NCBI GenBank assembly: GCA_024867545.1
Contig: JANFNE010000044.1
Location: forward strand, 1-64,000
Reading direction: 5' to 3'
Length of the DNA: 64,000 nt
From: Phytopythium helicoides
Taxonomy: Eukaryota > Oomycota > Peronosporomycetes > Pythiales > Pythiaceae
Shown piece by piece: positions 50,528 through 60,944 of this stretch (positions are counted from its first letter, which is position 1; each line of letters begins with the position of its first letter). The position numbers and the translations under genes are program-made. Below the pieces are notes generated by a model that saw only the letters and a program-made list of their open reading frames with translations, was not told the DNA's origin and ran no database searches.

Positions 50528-53500
50528 ATGGAACCACTAGGCAATGGAGAGCGTGGCTACACTGAGGCATGCAGATTCCCATCTGCGCTTCGCGACTCGA
50601 CTGGAGATGGAATTCTGTATACAGGATCAAGTGGCAAGGTCGAGCGGCGTTTCTTGCGCAAGCCACCGCACCTCGACTTTGCGCGTGAGTACAAGATGAC
50701 GGGCTCTCACGCCATGACACGTGCAACAATCGCAGCGTTGACAGAGAGCCACAAACGCCAGCAGATTGCGAGGGAGGAATCACATAACCGCGATGTCGCT
50801 GCCGAGAAGTTCACGGCCAATTTCGTTGAGACCCGACTAGGGACATGCGGAGTTCCCACACTAAACACAAAGAACGTGTTGATTGGGCGCCAGAGACGTA
50901 AGACAGAGAATCGTATAGCTGTTGGGTCGGGGGAACTTGGCTGTGATGTCGAGCAACGAGTTCAAAAAGCTGAGCTTACCACCAAGGAGAAGCGAGCTGC
51001 AACAGCACTCGCTGCTAGAACCAGAAAAGTAGAAGAGGCGATTAGGCGCTCGTACGGATCTCAAGTTCTTGATTTAAAATCTCTCGAGCTAATTCACATT
51101 CCCCATCAAGTATACGGATCCATGCTGCAACAACTAGCCAGACTCATTCGTACGGTTAATATCGGTCGCAATTGCCTGCGAGAGCTTCCAAGTGAGTTTT
51201 GTTTGTTTTTCCCAGAAGCTGAAGTTCTCGTTTACAAGGAGAACTCTCTCGGAGAGCTGCCTGCTGATATCATGCGTCTCCAGTATCTCAAAGTCTTAAA
51301 TGTGGAGTGTAACCAACTGACAACCCTACCTTCCCATCTTCCGCGTGATATGGAAGAGCTTCATGTGAGCAGGAATCGTCTACAGTGCGTGAACAATTTG
51401 CACGACCTTACAAAGCTAGTCGAACTTGATTTATCGTACAATTTATTGCAGCTACTACCCAACGGTATCATGGCTCTAGTGAGGTTGAAGAAGCTCAGAC
51501 TATCTGGAAATCGCCTTGTAACACTTGCAACACTTCCTCGAATGTCATTTTCGTCGAATATGTCGAGGCAAACAAACCCAGAAGATTTAACTCCTTCAAA
51601 TGATGAAATTCCTACCATCGAACAAGAAAAGAAGCAATGGCGAGTCGAAGTTGACCCCGAGACAGGAGATGCAGTGTACTTTCATCTCGTTACCAAGGAA
51701 ATAACTCGCACAAAGCCCCCATGTTTCAAGATTGTAATTCCAGCCCTTCGGCTCCCAAATTCCACAAAGGATGGTTTGGATTATGGGGGAGAAACTACTC
51801 CAGTGGATAAGCAACACACGGCTCAAATTCTCAAGCAATTTCCTGAGGGTTGGGAGATTGTACTTGGTGATGCGATTTCAACTCAAATCCTGTATCGTAA
51901 CCATTGCTTTAATCAGACGTTTGACACAATTCCAGCAGCACTAGATCGATTTGGTGACCTAACATACCTCCATGTACTTGAGGTGTCAGGAAACAAGCTT
52001 CAAGAGCTCCCTTCATCGATTGTGAGTTCTATGTATTGCATGGCGAGCCCCTTTCAGTTGATTTACAATAACAATGTGCTATGATGCATTAGGGAAACTT
52101 GATTCGTTTAAAACGCCTCGAGGCAGAGAACAATCAAATCCTACAACTTCCAGATGTATTCCACAACTTGAAAATGCTCACCACTATTAAGTTGGGGATG
52201 AACGCTTTATCCGAGCTTCCTCCATCAATATCACTTTTATCGAGCCTTTTTGAGTACGTTGTGTGGAGTATTCAATGCTCAGGGTCTACTGCTTTCAAAT
52301 GCTTACTACTTCAATGGATGTAGGTTTGATCTGAAGCTCAATCGTCTTCGAAATTTACCTCCCTCGTTTGGTGATCTTCAGCGATTAGAAGATCTGGACC
52401 TCAGCTCCAATAAGCTAGAATCGCTTCCAAGTTCTTTTCTCAAGCTGAAGAAGCTGAAATTGCTCAAACTTCTGAACAACCCGCCTCTAGTCAGCTCTAC
52501 TGGTGGATTTAGTGCTGAGTCTCTGGCGTCAGGAGATATTGGACGCATCATGTGGCAGCTTGAGCATCAGTTGCAGTGTGAGCTGAGAAGTGCTCAGCCT
52601 CCAGTCCCGATATCGCGTGTTGTAGGTGTGGGTGATGAGCGCTGGACCACAAATATGCACTTGAGCCGCGAGTTTGCGAGAGCTGTTCAAGGTGCGCAGA
52701 GCTCCTTGTGTCTTGATTTCCACTGGAAACGTTTGACACTGGCCGAATTTCCTCCCACATTCTTCACTACATTAAGCAAGCTTCGCGAATTGAGGCTCTC
52801 GGGGCACCAGCTAGATGTGATTCCATCTTCGCTGTCGTACATGACAGATCTCCGAATACTTCAACTGCGAAAGAACGGTATACAAAGCATCGAAGACGAT
52901 GTATTTAGTCTTCCAAATGGCTGTGTGTCCATGTTAGAAGAAATGGACCTTGAATATAATCAGCTCGGAAAATTACCGCAATCCATCGGTAATCTTCAGC
53001 GCCTTCGAGTACTACGTATTTCCAACAATCAGCTCGTTGATCTGCCGCAATCAATGTCTGGTCTGTCTAATGGACTGAAAGAATTGCATGTTGCGCACAA
53101 TCGGCTTGCTGAGGCACCTAATGTGCTGGGATCCCTCAAGTTCCTAGAGCTTCTGGATATTTCCTACAACAAACTCCACACTGTCGACACTATGATGTTC
53201 AACGAACTCAGTCGATTGCGAGTACTTCGTGCTAGCGCTAATCGGCTTAGTTCTCTCCCACTATCTCTCGGTGAGCATGCACCACTCATTGAGTTGTCGA
53301 TTTCAGGCAATGTTTTCGTGGAGTTCCCGCCAGCAGTTCTAATGATCGGAGCAACACTGAAGCATCTCCATATCCAAAGTAACAAAATATTTCGCCTCCC
53401 CATCGAGTTTGGTGATGCAATGACAGCGCTGGATACTGTAGAAAGTGACGGAAACCCTTTCTTATCGCCCCCTGCTGAGATTATGCGAATAGGTGTTCGT

Positions 53501-55198
53501 GCGATTCAGTCGTATTTGAAGAAGCGTTATCATCGAGTCAATGAGATAACAAGCTTGTTGAAGGCGCTTGAACTGCCGTTTGATCCTGAAGCATTTCAAA
53601 TGCCAAAACTCCACCAGCTACTTGTTGGTGTAGGTCAAGGAGAACACAAACCCACCAAGCTAGCGATAAAGGAACTGACTTCTTTATCTGAAGTATCAAG
53701 CGACTCCAAATCTAACTCCTCAAAACATTTGCTGCTTCCATTTCTTTCGGCCTCGCATATCGCAGAATTTGAGCGCTCGGTTGACAAGTATGTTAATGGC
53801 GCATTTTACCTTCAGCCAAATGTTCGGGGTGCTGATTTGGTCAATGACCTTCTGCTGCGAAAGAATTTTTCTTTAGCTCAGCTGCATCATCGGTCAGTTC
53901 TAGATGACTTTTTGCGCCTCTGTGAGCTTATACGAAGTAAAAAGTGGGCAGACAAGATTGATTTCCGATACGACCTCGAACGACCGTGGGGTCGGCGTGG
54001 AGAGAAAATTGGTGTGTATTCGATCAACCCGGATGTTATTTATGAGGATAAATCACGACTGCCAAGCATTTTAAGCGTCATTCGCACGCGAGTCCACCAC
54101 GGATTTGAAGAAGAAGCTTTTGCCCATCCTCGTCAGGACGTCGAAATCGCGATCGATCAATACATTGGCGTGTATGGACCTGTGGGCATTGTTCACGATG
54201 AAGTCCCTTTCTACTGTGGGTGTGAGGAATTGTTGCGCTTCAACAAAATGCACTGGCCGTGTTATCGTTCGGGGTGGACTGTTGTACAAGTGCTATACAC
54301 GAAAGAAGAGGCACAGAGGCGAGAGCAAGACGAGCAGAAGATTGTTCATGCATTGCGCGCTCTTAGACCCCAAATTGAAGCATTTCTTCGGACGGAAGAG
54401 GGCGAAAAGCGATTTCATAAAGAGGTGAAAGAGATCAAAAACAGTCTGAGAGAAAGTTTGCGCGCGCTTGAGAAGAAACTCGTGAAGACTCGAAAACAGT
54501 GGAAAGCACTAGCAAAGCATCTTGAGCGAGAAATCAAGCGAGAAGAACAGCAAAAGCAGTTGCACGCAAAGGCAGTGCGGAAAGCCCCGGCTTCTTCGCC
54601 TCCACCTCCTTTGCCCCCGAAAACATTGGCTGAAGTCCAAGAGCGCGAGGAGTTACAAGAGAAAGTTAAACGGCTCGAGGAACGAGTGACAGAGTGGACC
54701 AAAGAATTTGAGGATGGGAAGAAAAGGCTCGGGTTTGGGTATGAAGCGTTTATCGAAGACGTTGTTTCTAAGCTCCAGGAGCGGGTTGGAGGCGAAGTCA
54801 AAGCTCAATTGATACGCCAGCAGCGCGAAAAAGCGATACAACTCGGTTCCAGGCGTCCATGGGATGGCCCTGGTGGCCGCGATTTTGAAAGCTACAAGAA
54901 GCTAGTTCGTCGTAAGTTACTTCACGATGGCTCCACAGAAAATGAAGACCACGGAGATGCCGAAGATGGGAGCGACAACAGTGAGATCAGCGACGTCGAG
55001 TTTGAAGGCTACAACGACCTCGTGAGCAACTTGGTTGACGGGGATGCGAGCCAGGGAGCCCAAGAATATGATGATGACCGTGGGCACGAGGACGCAGAGA
55101 TTGCGGTGCAGAGGGCAGAGATACTGGCGAATCTCCAGGTTAGTGATATTAGTAGTGACGAAGAGAGCGATGGCAAGTCCCAAGACAGCGAGATATAG
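50528..55198 (+). CDS. Giant LRR protein with embedded WW domain and coiled coil
   Basis: Exons are 50528-52021, 52093-52253 and 52324-55198, joined in phase, about 1509 residues. A basic N-terminus and helical region lead into a first set of LRRs (LKVLNVECNQLTTLPSHLP, LVELDLSYNLLQLLPNGI). These are interrupted by a WW-like domain at about residues 369-398 (QWRVEVDPETGDAVYFHLVT, then K-P-P). A second LRR array follows from LTYLHVLEVSGNKLQELP to about residue 1000. Next is an unassigned domain rich in aromatic residues (around nt 53980-54290), a long Glu/Lys/Arg coiled coil with a PPPPLPPK stretch, and an acidic tail. No membrane segment. LRR and WW modules bind proteins and proline-rich ligands, so a scaffold role is inferred. 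Confidence 0.85.
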
Positions 55199-55365
55199 AT
55201 CGACTGTAGAAGATCAAGTGATGAGTAGAAGAACGACATCTATTTGGACAATCGGGGCGAGGGAGGCGGCCCGCGAGTTCGAATGGGGAAATAGCCAGCG
55301 ATGAACACGGACAACAAACAACAGTCTCCCTCTTGCGGTTGTTGATGCTGCTCTTGATCGACGCC

Positions 55366-56882
55366 TTACAGAAGAAGCGGGTTCTGGTGGTACTGCGATG
55401 CGTACGGGTTATACTGATTCGTCGCGCTACCATTGCCATTTGCCGCTGGATTGGGAGCTCCACCGTGAGACATGCGGATCGAAGGCGAGGTACCAGGCTT
55501 TCGTGGAGCGCGCATGGCAACTCCGTCGATGACGGGGTATCGCTCTGCAAAAGACGGTGTTCGCGGTGTTTTTAGCAGAGTTTGGTAGACTGCGTCGCGA
55601 TGTCCGGGAGACTCGTGCAGGTACCGGAACTGCTTGAAAATCTTCATGGCGTACTTGGCATCGATGACCGGGTCGTGATCAGCCTCTTGAATGTTGTGGC
55701 CCAACAGATACTTTGCAACGTGACGCAGCGAAAAGTATCGGTATCGGATTATGCCGTTCTGAGACTGCATCGGGAGGCGGAAGAGATCAGCGACGTCGAA
55801 CATTTGCCGGTAATCGACTTCCTTCTCTAACGTCAGCCACTCGAGGTCTTTCTTGATGGATTGACCCACGATCACACTGTCGGTCGGCAAGACTGCGCGA
55901 AGTTTAACCAGCGCCTCCTTTAGATTTGGAGCGTCAACCAGGTCGCTGCGATAAGACCAGCGTTTAGCTTGAGCTCTGTGCAGCCAGAGCGACAGCATCG
56001 GCTAATGCACGTACCTCTCAGTGATGCCCGTGAGCTGAGTAAGGTAGCTGACGATCTCCTTCTCTGGCTTGACATACTGGTCAAACACGACCTGCTCGTC
56101 CTCGTTCACCACGGCAATTCTCGCTACGTCTCGATCGCTACGAATTGGTCGATGCAAGGTTAGGAACATTCGCGGATTCAGCAAAGCGCATGCTGCTACG
56201 TACTTGGTTCCAGTACCAGTGGCCACGCATTCGACATCAATCGCAAAGTACTGCGTTGAGAATTTAAACAGAAGTTAGAATACTTGCCCTTTGATCTTGC
56301 TTGATGGGTAACGAGGCGTTGACGCACCGGCCCCTCAATGTCGCGCGTGAACACGGGCAGGATTTCACTGATCACCTCATGGTTCTTCTTGGACGGGTTC
56401 GCCTGAATCTTCAATCGACGGCGCCCCGTCGGCGTCGATGCCGAGGTTCCTTGCGTTGCCGGGTTGTCCGACAGCGGCGCGTCGGCGCTCACGCCCATGG
56501 GCACCTGCTCGGGCACGACCATCATCATGGGCGGGGGAATTCCCGGGTGATTGTAGAAGACCGCGCCGCCGCTGTTAACTGCGACCGCGCCCGAGGCCGA
56601 GTAGTCGCCCGCGAGCGGGTCCTCCATCGGGTTGGCGAAGACTGGCGCTGGCGCTGGCACCGCCGCGATGTGCGCGAAGGTGCACGCCGCGCCGTTGCGG
56701 CAGCCCATGCCGGTCGAGTAGAAGCGGCACGGGCGCGCGCTGGTCGCGTACGGGTTGGGCGCATTGGCGGGCGCGGCGTTGTTGTCCGCCGCGGGCTCGG
56801 CGCGCTCGTGGCGGAAGGAGCACGAGTCGCCGCGGAAGCAGCCCTGCGGCGACTGGAAGAAGCGGCACGGCGCGCTGTCCAT
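55366..56882 (-). CDS. CCCH zinc-finger DEDDh exonuclease (REX4/ISG20-like)
   Basis: Exons on the minus strand are 56882-56328, 56250-56015 and 55945-55366, with donors GTGCGT and GTACGT; about 456 residues. Two CCCH fingers (C-x8-C-x5-C-x3-H) open the protein: CRFFQSPQGCFRGDSCSFRH and CRFYSTGMGCRNGAACTFAH. A low-complexity linker with a basic GRRRLK stretch follows. The nuclease has YFAIDVEC (first Asp and Glu), an Asp in GQSIKKDLEWL, and ADHDPVIDAKYAMKIF (His and last Asp), the complete DEDDh set. It would degrade RNA 3' to 5', with the fingers binding RNA. The tail is Asn/Pro/Ser-rich. The exon 1 end is chosen because it alone restores the phase. Convergent with the LRR-WW gene. Confidence 0.88.
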
Positions 56883-57527
56883 GGCTCTGGCGGGGCCTGC
56901 GCGACGAGGAGGGAGGCGCGGTGAGGCTCGCTGGGCCTGGCGGTTTCGGGCACGCAGCCTCTGCCCCTGCCCTGCGGTAGGGAGCGCCGACGCCGCAGCG
57001 GCGCCGCGGGCGACAGGCGGCGGCTCGGCTGCGCGCGGAGATCAGATCAGAGCGTGGCGGACGCACCTGGCGCGGCGGTGGGGGGCGGCGGGCGGGGGCG
57101 CGGGCTCGCTGGGCCTGGCTGGAGGCGCTGGGCGTTAGGCTGGGCGCGGGGGCGGGGCGGAGTCGCGCGGGTGGCGGCCGCCTGCTGTTGTCATGCGCCG
57201 ACGCTGGTGGCCTAGAGAAAGAAACGCTCGACGGGGGCGGTCCGGGGGAAGAGTCGCACGCGCCGTATACCGGCTGCTACATTACGGGCGCTTCCAACCG
57301 GACGCAGACGCGCGACCTGGAGCGCGGCGGGCGTGGATGGGAAGGACGGACGCCCAGGTGTTGGCCAGTGCGAGGCGCTCTCGAGCGCCACGCAGGCTGC
57401 GATTGGCTCTCTTGCGAGTGGAGCTGGGCTGCCGGCGGTCCACGAACACGCACAGGCGCGAGGGTCAACGGCCGCAGCCCTCGTTAGATATCATCGTTAT
57501 GCGCTCCTCCCTCCCTGCAGCACTCGC
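56883..57527. other. GC-rich intergenic region
   Basis: Upstream of the exonuclease gene and downstream of the LYR gene. Extremely GC-rich, so all six frames are open for long stretches; compositions (Ala/Arg/Gly) show no protein signal. It probably holds a CpG-rich promoter for the exonuclease. Confidence 0.4.
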
Positions 57528-57848
57528 TCACTCGCTCTTAGCGGTCTCGGCCTCGGCCTCGGCGGCCGCGCGCTGGCGCTCGATGCGGCGCAGCGCGTCC
57601 TGTAGCTCCTCGGACGTGTAGCGGCTGTTGAGCGTACGGTACTTCTTGAGCTGGATGACGCCGATGAGCTCGCGCACCATCCAGCGTCCGCGCTTGACGG
57701 CCTTCTTGACCTCCAGCTCGTCCGTCAGCGCGCGGTTCTTGAGGAACGCGGCCTTGGCCTTCTCGCGCACGTACGCCAGTCCCAGCGGGTAGTCGCGCCC
57801 AACCAACAGGAACCGCTTGTACAGGTCGCGCACCTTCGGGTCCATCAT
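57528..57848 (-). CDS. LYR-motif protein, ETFRF1/LYRM5-like
   Basis: 106 residues. VRDLYKRFLLVGRDYPLG is the LYR-type opening (LYK here, followed by the conserved Phe of FLKNR). WMVRELIGVIQLKKYRTLNSRY closes the domain as in LYRM5/ETFRF1, a mitochondrial factor that binds electron-transfer flavoprotein and removes its FAD. These small proteins pair with acyl carrier protein. The tail is a Glu/Ala/Arg helix. Two ATGs in a row (57848 and 57845) can start it; the upstream open frame to 57953 lacks an ATG and is not conserved-looking. Confidence 0.82.
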   Translation of the reverse strand: MMDPKVRDLYKRFLLVGRDYPLGLAYVREKAKAAFLKNRALTDELEVKKAVKRGRWMVRELIGVIQLKKYRTLNSRYTSEELQDALRRIERQRAAAEAEAETAKSE

Positions 57849-58296
57849 GGCGCCACGCGGGGATCGATTCGAACGAGGGTCGAGTGGGGGGACCGGCCGG
57901 GCGTGACGCCGACGCGTCGCCGAGCGCCACACTTGACTCGGCGCCAAAGACACGGCGGACGCGAATCTTCAATGCCACTTCTCGCGAGCGTCAATTGAGT
58001 GGATCCGGCGACTTCGACCGACTCGACGCTCGCAAGATCGATCGGAGTCGCGGGCAGCGGCGGGCATGGATCGCTCGCGCCCCAAACGCTCGGACGGCTG
58101 AGAGCTTCATGACACTTTCCTTCTTACAACTGCTGCTCGCCGCCTGGGCGAGGCTCGCACACTTGCTCCAGCACCACTCCACAAATACTCCTATCACAGC
58201 CCCTGCTAGGCCTTGTCTACCCTATCATGTTGTTCGTCCTGCTGTCCTGCATTGCTGGCGCACCGCTGCCAGACGAAAAAAAAGTCCCCGCGACTG
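57849..58296. other. Intergenic region, probable ETFRF1 promoter
   Basis: 448 bp between the LYR gene start and the CCT gene stop (both minus strand). No coding motif. An open plus-strand frame through it is antisense to the CCT gene further on. Confidence 0.35.
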
Positions 58297-59522
58297 TTAC
58301 GAAGCGCTCGCGATCGCTGGTGGGATGGCTACCGCAGACGATGACAGCGCTGGGGGCGTCGACATGCCAACGGACGTCGGCGACGACGGAGTCGGAGACG
58401 CCGGCATGACCGAGCACACCTCGGACGCGTCCGGGGAAGCCGATGGCGCGCTGGACGGCGACTTTGGAGACGGGAACCCTGAGAGCACCTTGGGTGATGA
58501 TGAATCCGTTGGTGTCGACGGGGCTTCGTCCTTGTCGTCGCCATTCTCCAGCACGCGCACAAACCGACCCTTGATGCGCGGGCGGTCGTCCGCGAGCTTC
58601 TTGCGGCAATCGTACTTGATGCTCTTCTTCCACGTGCGGTTCTTGCGCTTCTCGTGGAACTTTTGGATCCGGAGCTTGCGCGCCTGTGGGCTGTACGACC
58701 CGATCTTCCGCTCCGGCAAAGCGGAAGAAGGCAGCATCGACGAGGATCCAAATGCTCCTAAGAAGGTATCGGGAGCCGTGATGGACAGCCCGCTGATGTT
58801 GCCCGCCCGTGCGTGCTCCCTGCGCAGCTCCTCTCCGGCTACAGCAGGGACTGTGACCGAGAGAGACGATCCGCCAGTCTGCATTTGCGGTACTGCGGAG
58901 TCGCTGTCCGCCCCGTCCTGCGAAGCGCGTCCGAAGAGCCCGGCGCGCTTCTTCCTGCTCGACGCGCTGGTAGGCGACGGGATGGAGAACGAGCGCATGG
59001 TGTCGAAGCTCATGAGGAGCTTTTCTGCGTCCTTTTGGGGCGAGGCCACGGGCTCAACTATAGACGGGAACGGTACGATCACGCACAGCCATCATCAGCA
59101 CTCGATCTCTCTGGCCACGGCCAGGCGGCCACAATAGCAAAGAGGCAACGAAAGCGCGTCATGGCGCAGCTTTCGGGTCACTAACCGATGGAGGCGATGT
59201 CCAGGAGGTCGCCGCGCAGCGGAGACAAGAAGGGCGAGGCGCCAAAGCCGAAGCTGTCGACATCCATGTCGTCGGCATGCGGCGCAAAGTCGAGGCCCAG
59301 CGAGAGGTCGACGTCGTCGTGGGCGACCCAGTCGATGTCCTGGTTGAAGCTCACGTCCACGTCAAGCGCGCGCAGGTTGTCGTCGCTGATCCAGCCGTCC
59401 ATGTCGGCGTCGGCAGCGTCTGCGGCGTCCTGCTTCTTGTGCGCGGCGTTGCTCCTGTCCTGCGGCAACAGGCGCCTGGCGGCGGCGGGCTTGCAGTCCG
59501 ACTCCTTCGCGGGGCTCCACAT
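58297..59522 (-). CDS. CCT-domain protein
   Basis: Two exons, 59522-59186 and 59057-58297, join in phase through a 128-nt intron; 365 residues. The start MWSPAKESDCK is preferred, but an in-frame start at 59612 would add 30 residues. The N-terminal half is acidic, with WISDDNLRALDVDV and DMDVDSFGFGASPFL, which looks like a transactivation region. The CCT motif lies at about nt 58690-58550: RKIGSYSPQARKLRIQKFHE, then RTWKKSIKYDCRKKLADDRP and KGRFVR. In plants this motif mediates nuclear import and DNA/protein contact in CONSTANS-type regulators; here a transcriptional role is inferred. The tail is Ser/Pro-rich. Confidence 0.82.
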
Positions 59523-60524
59523 GCGGCTGCGCCTCTCGTAGACGAGACGCGCGGGGCTGTCAAGCGCAGTTCTGGCGGTTCGATCTCGCGGCCGGGCGAC
59601 ACGCAGCGACACGATTCAACTAATCGATCGATGCGCGGCGGCGGGCGGCGGGCGGGCGCGGCGGCTACACGGCGCGCGGGAGGCGCAGGGCGGGGCTGCG
59701 CGCGGCGGCGGGCGGCGACCGGTGGCAACTTGCGAGCCACTTGGTGGCGAGGCGAATGACACGGCGCGCATTGCGTTGTGGATCGCGCCGCGTTTTAAAC
59801 ACCTGTCGGGAGGCGCATACTGGCGGCAGCAAGAGGGAGTGTTTTAAACGTTTGCCGCAATCGCGCCACCGTCGCTCGCCGACAAAGTAAAGGCCGCTTC
59901 GGATCTCACCCATAAAATCTCGCACTGCCGCTGTGTGAAGCGGGGATGGGCGCCGGTCCCGCATTAACCTAAGCGGGACCGGACCATCGGATCCGAAACT
60001 GAAGGATCGCGCACTCACTGTACGGCGGCAGTACAGTGAGAGAGAAAAAAATCAGCGGCGGCCACCAAACAAATCTCTCTGGAGGCATCGCGCAATGGCG
60101 GCTTTGCTCTGCAGGCGATGACGCTCGCTGCAATTGGAGCCGACGGCTCTAGAGCCCTCGGGGCTGGACGCGTGTACAGTGCCATTCCGTCGGCTCGTTG
60201 CTTGAATTTCCGGTTTGACAAGAGAGCCGCTCCGCCGATCTCGTGACCCACCAACTGCGTTTCATTGGCCGCCGCGCGCATTTGCACGCGCGTAGGAGGG
60301 ACCGCCCGAGGGAAATTGGCCGCGGCCGGGCCATGGACGGAAAAGTGGGGCGTAAACAGTTGATCGCCCACACGAGGCGTGTACATATCATTTTGATTGG
60401 TACACGTCACTCAGGAGGGGTGCGTATATTGATTTAACGATAAAAAAGCGTCATATAAAAAATGCTACCATTTGTATTTGGAATTTGCACACGTCGCATA
60501 TTTTGTTTGTCAAGGGAAAGGTCG
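59523..60524. other. Intergenic region between CCT gene and PiggyBac element
   Basis: GC-rich near the CCT gene (promoter), then AT-rich from about 60420 to the element end. A short inverted repeat, ctgtac-ggcggc-gtacag-like, lies at about 60018-60036. No convincing gene; the open minus-strand frames at 59665-60018 and 60015-60410 have no recognisable domain. Confidence 0.35.
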
Positions 60525-60545
60525 TTAACCCTCCCGCGACCGGAA
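60525..60545. repeat. PiggyBac terminal sequence with TTAA
   Basis: ttaaccctcccgcgaccgg at 60525-60543 has the family-typical TTAA followed by CCC. Its inverted partner should lie beyond the right window edge. Confidence 0.6.
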
Positions 60546-60944
60546 AAATCTGTCCTCTTTTTCGTTTTGGAAGATGTTGTAAGATACTACATGTAAAAAA
60601 AGGGGTTGACTTAATTTTTGTATTTGGCCTCCGCCCGGTTCTGAAAAACGCGACATTTGTGTATTTTCATAAAATCGGCTTGTACAGCATGAACAAGCGT
60701 CGACGTTGTATATTTATCCACGGTACGAATTCATGTTGTAAGTGTTGGCATGTTCACTGTGTACTTTCTATTTGAAGCACCTCATCTATCTCACACACAG
60801 CACAGCTCCGTGTGAAAAATGAGGAGAACCAAGGCGCAGACAACGCAATTCCGGTGTGTATTCAATCGAAATACCATTGTGCGTTACAATACCTGGGCTT
60901 ACTGCTGTTCTATGCACGGCCTGCCGACAACCTGTCCTGCCAGC

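Noticed and set aside
57884..59137. 417-codon plus-strand frame
   Set aside because: Antisense to the CCT-domain gene, which has an unmistakable motif and a good intron.
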